Positions 25,121-35,800 of a DNA stretch of 64,000 bases are shown piece by piece. Made by a program: the position numbers and the translations under genes. The notes below the pieces were generated by a model that saw only the letters and a list, made by a program, of their open reading frames with translations, was not told the DNA's origin and did not search any database. This stretch comes from Chrysomallon squamiferum (lineage: Eukaryota > Mollusca > Gastropoda > Neomphalida > Peltospiridae). The stretch spans positions 16,424,647 through 16,488,646 of the forward strand of contig CM022678.1 of NCBI GenBank assembly GCA_012295275.1, in the 5' to 3' direction. Position 1 is the first letter of the stretch, and each line of letters starts with the position of its first letter.

Positions 25121-28100
25121 GCATGCACAGCTATAGAAATTATCCCTCTTTTTCACATTCATATATTTATAACTAATATTTTATTCTAACATGTTTCTTG
25201 AAATTACTAAATTATAGATAATAAGAAAGAATATACACTAAATACATTATATTCTTTCTTATTATTATCAAATTAAAGAAAGAAATAAGGGAGTCAAAAA
25301 ATTAATATTTGAACTTTCAAATCAAAACAAAATAAAGTAGACAGAGTCCAAAATGAAAAAAGAAATGGTTTTAATTATTCCTAATACAAATATCAGCTAA
25401 AAAGAAATAAAACTATGCTAATGGAAGTATAGAAATATGGAAGAATACTAATTTATCAGGCTATTTGTATACTACAATTACTTTACTTATTGTTATAGAC
25501 TATCCTTGCACTAATCTGCTTTTCTTACTCTGGCCAATGCAAAGACAAAGATGTCAGACAGGTAAGTTAGTGTCTGTGTTTTTCATACCAGTTTTTTGAG
25601 AAACATCCCCATCTGTTTTGCTGTCTGTGTGTGTCCCATTCTGACGTTTAGGTAACAACACTTGCCTGTTTTGTGGTATATGTCTGAAAAAGTAAAAACA
25701 AAGATAATTTAATTTTTTATTGTTTTTATTAGAAACATTATATACTATTATATTTATATCAATACCATTTACTGAGACAAATTTCTTTAAATCATCTAAA
25801 GAGGTTTGTGAAAATGTAAATTCTGGATTAAAAAATTTAGCATCTGTTAAAAATATTTCATTATAACCTGATTATCGATAAATATAAATTCTGCTAAAAT
25901 AGGACAACACTTAAAGAAGGAATATTTTATTTAGGAACGTACACAGAAAATATTTTTCACTTCTTCGTTTTTATCTTAAAAGGTAAATACAGGTAATAAA
26001 AAAGAAAACACATTTCTGCAATATGAAGCGAAATCCTTTTTAAACGAGCAACCAAAAAAAGATCATCGGCTAGATTGGGAAATAACATTATTTGTCCTCC
26101 ATGCAAGATTGATTGTAGAACCCAACAAACCTTGGCCATGCACTCTAACCACTGAGCCTGTCTATCCATCACTATACATTTAACAAAATGAATTAAGTGA
26201 ATACTTACGAAGTAGAGTTTGACTTGTTTAGTTCTGGAGTACTGGTGAATCTCGACTCAGTTTTGTGAAAGCTGCGTTTTGTTGCGTTGCTAATGGGAAC
26301 TTGGTGTTTGGTGACACTTGACCTCCCGTTACCATAGTGAGATGCTAAATTAAAATTAACAAAAATAAAATAATAAACACTGCAATGTAAGCTGTCTGGT
26401 GAAATAAATCTTTGTAAAATTCAGCTGAGAAGCCCTCATTTAAATATTAACTTTCTGTAGTGGTAGTTTTTTGAAATACTGACCATTATATAAGGATCAG
26501 TTAAAGCCTGAAATCATCCCTTTTAAATAACAAAACTTTATTTACACAGCTAAAAGCATCCATCATCACTAAAACTGAATATTACAAAATCCCAGTTTTT
26601 CCAGTAATAACTTTCATAAATAAGTATAATAAAAGATATAATAGAACTGTGGACTAATATTCTGTACTACAATTAAAAACTCTCACAAAACTTACTTTCT
26701 GTTTCCTGACCATTCAGCAGCTGTCCTGTCTCTGTCAGTTTTATCATTTCAAACCAGAAGAACAGCTCTGCAAGAAAGGCTAAGAGGTTTTCTCGTATAC
26801 TGTCTCGTGAGTACAGAAGATCCTCATAGGTGAAATGGAAAAAGTTGATGGGAAGATGCCGTTCACAGAATGTTTTGATGAGTCGTAGATTATACAAAGA
26901 ATTAGCTATTCCTAACCCGTCTTTCAAACATATATCTGAGGAAAAAATAAATAACAATGTGGCAACTAATATTTAACAATAAAAGAAAAGAGGATAAGGA
27001 AATTGAGAGAGAGAGAGAGAACATGGAAGATTTTCTATACAGATCATATTCAAAACCAAAAAAAACAGGCATAATATTAAAATATGAATTTGACAATTAT
27101 GAAATATAAAATTAAAAAAAAAAAAAAAATAATAATTAATTAATATAGCTATCTTAACTAGATATTAAGATTCATAAATTTAATGTGTGCTAAATTTTAA
27201 AGTTATCATCTGATTCACTGTTTTATTTACAAAAATTGTGATATTAAACAAACCATGAAAATTGAGAGACTGCGGACAATAGAAACTGCAGACAACAGCT
27301 ACTGTACATCCATCTCCTATGTCTTTTAGTATGTCTGTCATCACAGGAACAGTCACACTGTCTGAAGGGCTGGAAGTTCCAGACTGGTAACAGGAAAGTT
27401 AAACATTTTAAAATATTCATAAAATAAAATGCTTCTTCTTTTGTTTTAAAACACAGAAATACACATTTGCAAAACAGTAATCACATTTATTTGAATGTAA
27501 GTATATATATGTGTGTGAAAAATGTACATGGTAAAAAGTGTAGTGTGTGTTTACAAGATACTAATGTAATTTGTGTGTATGTGCATGTCTATCTACTGAT
27601 ATATTATTAACAAACTGCAACCTCCTGCATTAAATTAAATTAAACTTAATGATGTTTAGAACAACATAACAAATTCACCTGCTCAGATTTTTTTTCTTTT
27701 TCAATGGCAGTGGTACAAACTTTATTTAACCAGAAAATAACTGAGTCCTCAGTGCCTGATGGAAGTTCACTGGATGCATTAAAAGTTGTAATTCGTCTGA
27801 AAGTTTTAAAATTGCTTGTTCAAAATGTTGAATTTAAAGTATGAGGTCTCTTTACGCTATAATGATACATTATACAAAACATGCACCCCAAATATCATTC
27901 GCCTTCTCTCTCTTTCTCTCCATTCCTTCATCCTCTCTTTCTCTCATACATTAATTCTTGCAATCATCATAATCCTTTGCCTTCTTTTCAGCTATCATTT
28001 AACAATCAAAGTAGAAAAATTAATACTTTAACTATACCTGAGCTTTTAACTGAAAAATAATTTACCATATATTATCCAAAATATAAAATGAAGAAAAGTA

Positions 28101-28863
28101 AATCAACTTTAACAGAGTCAAACAAACCCAATTTAATAATAAAAAAAATTATTTCAAATTTTAGTATTTAATAAGATAATAAATATAAAATAAATAAATG
28201 AATAAAAACAACAGCATACCTGACGGCTTGGACAGCACGTTCTACTGAAACAACTTCACTGGCGTATGCCAACATCAGCGCATCTATTAGAGCTATATGC
28301 GCATTCTGAAACAAAACAACAATAATAATAATAAATTAATAAAATAACAATAAAAATAACAAATAAACAGTTGTAAATTTATAATTAATTTGTTTCATAC
28401 TTTGAAAATTTAAATTTAACTGGATTATTCAGACAAAATGGGCTGTGGGATATTTTTGATATACTTTGTCATTAAAAATAACATAACACATAATCATTAA
28501 CAAAACAAACAACAAAGAAGTGAATTTCAATTATGCTATTTTATAATCAATAAAAGGTTGTTACAAAACTTATTTTACTCTCTAAGAGACAAAAATAAAA
28601 TAAAATAAACTCACAACTCGGAATGGTGCAGTCTGCATGAGAATTGTTTCTGTAACAGCTGATTCATCCTTCTCCATGACGTAAATTCCCTTTCTAGACA
28701 GCACCTGAATAATACTGCAGTGACCTATGAAAAAATATTTAACACCAACAGTAAATACAAAGATTTTAAAAAGAACATGGTATATTCTTTTGTCAGTCTA
28801 CATTTATCACAACAATGCATTTTCCTTTGCTGATTATTGTTTGTTTTACATTTGAAATTGACC

Positions 28864-28934
<71 letters not shown>

Positions 28935-28950
28935 TCACTCACTCACTCAC

Positions 28951-29029
<79 letters not shown>

Positions 29030-29812
29030 CACAGACATAGTATGGGTATGTTTATCTTACATACACACATATACTATTTCCATCTCTTTCACACATACAA
29101 TATATCTGTTTTCTGTCTGTGTGTCTTTCTCTCTTGTACACACACAGGCATCTGTCTATCTCCATCGCTTTCATAAATACAATCTCTCTCTCTCTCTCTC
29201 ACAAACACACACACGCACGCACTCACTCACACAAACCCTATAAACTAATAAAACATACCCTGCCACTGTTGAGAGGTTTCAGAAAACATTCTAGCACAGG
29301 CCTGACAGTACACATCACTTGACACCAGACTGTTGATTAGATGTGGTTTCACCTGGAAATTACCCTGCAAAACAGTAATAATAACAACAACAACAACAAC
29401 AAAACAATAACAACAATAATAACAAGTGATGATAATTATGATGATGATGATGATAATAATACAAATTAAGATCATTTAATTTTTTTTATTGTCAATCATT
29501 CAATGGAGTAATTATAAGGTTTATATAAAGTTTGAATCTAGAGACAATTAAGCAAAAACAGAAACAAGAAAATAACAATAACTTTAATAATTAGAACATG
29601 AACCTCGAAAGATAAGAAATTTATCCAATATTTCACTCACATCTGATTTTTCATAAAAAGGTTCTTTAAATTCATTTGGAACATTTTCTCCAAATGCTTT
29701 CTGCAATATCCATGCCAATGATGATTTTAATTTAGCCTGTAAAATATAAAAAAAAGAATATATATAATATTAATGGAAAATATAATGATAAGAACAAGAA
29801 AAATCAAACAAA

Positions 29813-29852
<40 letters not shown>

Positions 29853-29862
29853 AAAATAAAAC

Positions 29863-29895
<33 letters not shown>

Positions 29896-31438
29896 TAATA
29901 AGTGAAGAAAAACAAAATGTAAATATAAATAAATAAATTAAAATCAACAATTAATAAATGAAAAAGAAGGAAAACTGAGAAGAACTCATTCACCACTGTA
30001 TTTCTGGGTTTAAAGGAAATCGAATTTTTACAGTTAATACGGTAAAGCACTTCTACCTTGCTTGCATCTTTTTTTAATTCTTCCAGACTTGTTTGTAAGA
30101 ACAAAACAAACTGGAAATGTTTAAAATACCATCACACACAGACACACACACTGTACAAACACAGGGCTCATTCGAGTGATTCAGACCTTGTACAGTCATG
30201 GGTGTACATTGTACGAGTTAAAACATTTTGTAATATTATATACACATGTGATGAAGCGATTTGTGTCAAACAGGTACATTATCTAAAATACAGGTGTAAA
30301 TAGCTTCAGTATTATGTCTTGTGAATGGAGACTGAGTAATAGATGCCTTACAAGTAATTTATGTGACTGAATTCAGAGTGTTTGTGTGGGTGGCTTTTTT
30401 TATGTGTGTCTATGTGTGTGTCTGTGTGTGTATCTGTGCATGTGTTTTGTGGATGCTTTTGTTTTTTTTTTTTTTTTTTTTTCTGTATTTTTATTTTGTT
30501 ACTTTGATAGAAGTTAATAATAAATTTTATATTATTTTATACAATTTTTTTTTTTTTAAAGTATCTAAATGCATTAAAGAGTTTTACAGCTATTTACCTA
30601 GAACAATATGAAGAAATGATTTAGTCATGAATACAGAATTGAATATATGCTTAGTCATTTTATTTTAAGAACATTTTAAATAAAGTCTAAAGTGTCTTAA
30701 CATAAACAGCATATAAGGAAAAAACAAAATCCATGAATGGTCAAACTTTCATCAATCTTTCATTAACTGACAAAAACATCATAATATCACATTTTAGATT
30801 TTATATTCGTTTAGTTCTGTTTTTAACAGTAATATTTTGAATTAAATATTGTAATATAGGTATTTAGTATAAGAACAAGTTTTCATGAATGCCCTGACAT
30901 TAAAAATAACAAGTATCATAATATCACAGTTTATATTTCATCGTTTCAGTTTAGATTGGTTAACAGTATAGTATTTTTAAATAATATTGTCATAAACAGC
31001 TTTTTAACACCAATCAAGTTTTCATGAACAACATGAGATAAATATACAAGTAGAAGACAATGATGACAACTTCATAAATGAATTATACTATGCTTGACAC
31101 ATTGTCATTCCTTAAGAGTTAATATCTTCATAAACAAGTTTAAGGGTAAAAGAAATTAATAATAATAACAAAAAAACCCAAATAATATAATTAGTTAAAA
31201 AAAGTAAAAGTAGTTAGGATTACAATTTTATATGACATGTTACTTCAACAGAGAACCAGATTAAAAAAAACCACAAAAATAAACCCACTTAAAATAGAAA
31301 AACAAGTTGACAAATAAACCAGTTTTTCATGAACTGACCGACAGCTATAAAGCAACTTCACAACCAAAAAAAAAAAAAACTTTATTTACTATTACTTCAT
31401 TTCAGTCCTTTAAGAGTAACAATAATACTTGAACAAAA

Positions 31439-31475
<37 letters not shown>

Positions 31476-32188
31476 TTTACAGTAGTAGTAATAATAAAAA
31501 TATTAACATGATACATGAAAAAGGACCAATACAGATTACAATCTAACACGTTTGATTAATTTTATTATTATGTGTAAATTTTAATCATACTTGAAATAAC
31601 AAATAATAACTTGTTATACACTTGTCAGTATCTCAATAGGCAAAGAAAAAGAAAAAAGGTTTTACCATTGACCTTTTATATAATATAAAGCTATCTATCC
31701 CTTTAATCTAACTAGTTTTTAATAACTAATTTTTAGTAACTATTCAAAAAGTAACATAAAGAAATAAAAGAAGTGTTTAATGCAAAATTTCTGAACTGTA
31801 AATGGAATTTGTCGGGATATTATTTGATAACAAATATCAATATATCATTCATGACTGTATATGCTTTAACTTAGTAGTTTTTTTAATGATAACTCTTAAA
31901 ATAGTATTATTGTGGAAGTTTTTACTGCTGATCTGTTGAAATATTAATATATAAATTAGGATATATTTAGATATACAATTATATCCACTTACAAATTCAA
32001 AAATATCACTTTCAGGCTAATTATTTTATGATAACCACTGTTAATGTTGTCATTATTATATATATTTTCTTTTCAGAAAAATAAAAATAACTGAACAGTT
32101 TCTTTAATTCATTCAATGTTAATTATTTTGTGAGTGTGTACTAATGTGTTTTAAATGGTAATATCATAGTAGAGCTTCTACCAGAAGG

Positions 32189-32224
<36 letters not shown>

Positions 32225-32769
32225 CATTTGGGGAAGAAAGAGAATAAATATTGGTGTTTGTTGTTGCTAGATTATTGTGCCTGTAATTATTTACAGGACT
32301 TTAAAAACAAATATATATATATGCATAAATACGTATGTCTGCATTCATATACATTTGGTTTAACATTAATGTATATATAAACTTGAAGTATTTCAATTGT
32401 TTTGTTTTGTTTTTAACTTTCACACATAACATTCTTAACTGTCCAGATATACTTTAAAAGAACCAAATACCATTGCAAGAAAATGTATTATTATTACCAT
32501 GGCAACTTTTGTTTTTCGGACATTCTTAAATAATTTTTTTAATGCTATATTTATACAACATATTTGGTAAAAAATACATCTTCCATTCAACCTGTTATTC
32601 GACAGTATACAGTACTTAACACATAGTTACACTGCATATTATTATGCAGACATCATGTGTTATATATCTGTCACAAGTCTGTATAGAAAATACTGACAAT
32701 GGTGTATGTCAAACACAAGCTTAGGTTAGAAGTACCGTGTACAAAATGAAAGTCATTCAAACTTTAAAA

Positions 32770-32805
<36 letters not shown>

Positions 32806-35800
32806 ATAAGATATTAAAAGATTAAAATTACATACATGATGATAATAATAATAATAATCATAACTATAACAATAATTATAATAATAGTAATTTACTGTAT
32901 ACATTTTGCTTCTTTTGAAGCATGTTTGAAGAATAAAATAATTTAGACAAGTGAATAAAATATCAGAATCATACTTTTGTGAAAGGTTACATAATAAATG
33001 TAATAATATTAATGACTTACTACATATATTTTGGTTCTTATGAAACTTAATTTTCAACAATGAATGACTTACATATTAAAAGATAAGCAACGTGTTTATG
33101 AAAGGTTAGATATAAGAGTTTAGAATTACATGTATTTGTAGTATTAGACAGAGACATTTTAAAACCTTTTTCCAGCAATAACTAACCAATATGTAATTTT
33201 TTCACCATTTAAATACTGTGAAATATCATGATGTTTACATTTTACTAATTTATTCATGCATAAAAACAGTCAGATTACATACACACATTATATATGCAAG
33301 AATGTAAAATTAAAAAGTTTTGTTCTTTTTAAAAACAGAAAAAAATAATAACAAATAAATAATTTTAAATAAAAAAATCACAGTAATAAATTCTGGAAAC
33401 AGAATATCATTATTTACATTGTTATGTGTATGTTGTTCAGAACAGATTGTATTTGTTTAATTTATAAAAGAAATTATATAACAAAAACTCACAGATTCCA
33501 TTCTTGAAAACCAGGCAATGCTTTTGCTTTAAGTAAACAAAAAATCCAGACAGCATGTAACAAGAACTAGAGAAGAGTCAACCAATTTGTTACAGTCTAG
33601 ATTTGTCTTTAAATACTTAAACCAAGCATCTGGATGATATGTAACAAGTACTGTAACAAATAGAGTAAACAACATCAACTTGTTACAGAAATCAGACACC
33701 TAATCAGAAACTATACTGATTTCATCTCAACCTTGCTGTGCCCTGTCTCCTCATATTCACTAGGACTGAAACCAAGTCAATAAAAAAATGTTATTATCAT
33801 CATTCAAATAAGCTGACAACTGTGTCAAAGTACAACTATATAATATTAACAACCACAGTGAACTTGTTATTCTAACTCTCAAAAAAAAAGAAGTGATGAC
33901 CCACAACAGAGAATGAACTCTGTAGACCAAGACCTGTATATACACACACACAAACACAGGGATGTTGTTTGAAATAGTGAGCTGGAACAATCTGTCAAAA
34001 CATAAAAGGATTTTTTTTTCGTCTTCTTTGAATGTGATGGAGGTAAAAGATCAACAGCCGGTACAGTCAAACAAAGTTTATTTTTAGAACTAGAAGATGG
34101 TCACAAAATTTCTCTCATTTTTTTAATTTATATATATATATATATTTTACCGGTAAAAGTGTAAATTTACTTAGTTGCTTGTTTTTGTTGTGTGTGTGTG
34201 AAATTTACAAGATGATAAAAAGAGAAATTATTGTTATTTGAATTCAGAGTCAGTCACAAATCTTTTTGAACACAAATATGATGAATATGTTTGTAATCTG
34301 AGCAGTTACCACACGACAAACTAGTCATTTTAAAATTATTTCTTTCCTCTGGTATATTCTTTATGTTTTATATCAGAACAAGTTAAAGAATATATTTGTT
34401 ATATTGTAACATTGAGTAGGCTGTCTGAGTGCAGGCAAGTAAATCAATAAATGTGTGTATGTATGTTTGTGTGTGTGGTGTGTGTGTGGTCTGTGTGTGG
34501 TCTGTGTGTTTTTTGTTTCTTTCTTTTTGTCTTTGAGTTAAAATTGCACATTAAAAAAAACCTTTAGAATTAAAAAATACTGCGATCAAAAAAACAAAAT
34601 CTTCAAAATTATGAATATACTTTTATGAAAATGTGGATAGTTATAATTCTAGCTAAATGTTTTTTCTTTCAAGTTTTTTTTTCTGTTTATACTCATTAAA
34701 AGAATCCTCTCTGCATTGTTTCAAAATAATTAGGAGATGTATCTGAAATAAATCTGAAAGATATTAAAAAGAAAGAAGAAAAAATAAAAATAAATAAAAA
34801 GTTATTATGTTCATTTTGATTGTAAGTATTTTCTCTGGACTGCCTCAAAACAATTAAAACTACAAACCCTAAGTGGTAGACAAGGAAGTATCATACAGAG
34901 TTTTCATTTCAAATCAGAGTAAGGAAAACATTACATGAATGGAAAAAAGGAAATAACAGTAAAACTGTAACTTGTTTGTTAAAAAAAGTCACATTAAAAC
35001 TATTAACTTTTCACCAGTAGAACCTGTGTATCATCTGCTTAAAAACAATAACCTGTTTTATCTGTGTGACATGCTATTTAAAATATTACAATCAATAATC
35101 AGATTATCTCTCTCTCTCTCTCTCTCTATTTATCTCTATCTATCTATCTATCTATAAAAATTAAAAATACAACAACAAACAAACACATTCCAAACTGCTA
35201 AACTAACAATGTAGGTGTTTACTACACATTACAAATACTATTCATATTATTAGTTTTATGGTATAATTAAAATTGAGTTCCAATAAATATTCAGCATATT
35301 GTGGTTTGTAAAATCATTATAATCTTTTCTGCTTAATGCACAAATTCAGTTTATTTCTATAACTGTTATGCATGATTTCAAGCTAAAAATAAATGTTCTT
35401 ATTTTATTTCAGAAAGGCGGTAATTCAATTGTTATTTATTACACTAGTATTTGATACGATGAAAGTAACCACACCCTCTTTTGATACAGTGTTTTACTAG
35501 GGTGATTAACCCAATAACCATTAATACAAAAAATATGCTGAACAAAACATACATCTATCAATATGAAGTCTTAACAATGAAAATTTTTGTTAATGAAATA
35601 AATTATCCATTTTGTTCAAGGATCAGAAAACATTTTTCAAAAAATAAAAGAAAGAAAGAAAGTGTAAATGTTTCACTGATATGAGGAAATAGAGATTTTT
35701 ATTCTTATTTCTAAAGAAAAGAAATAAAATGATATAGGTGTACACAGTGACATTATGACAGAACAAGTGTGAGGAAGAAGAGATTTTTATTATTATTATT

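Noticed and set aside
28815..29243. Long open frame of Thr/His/Ser/Leu repeats
   Set aside because: It is a read-through of the compound (CA)n/(CT)n microsatellite in a CAMSAP intron.
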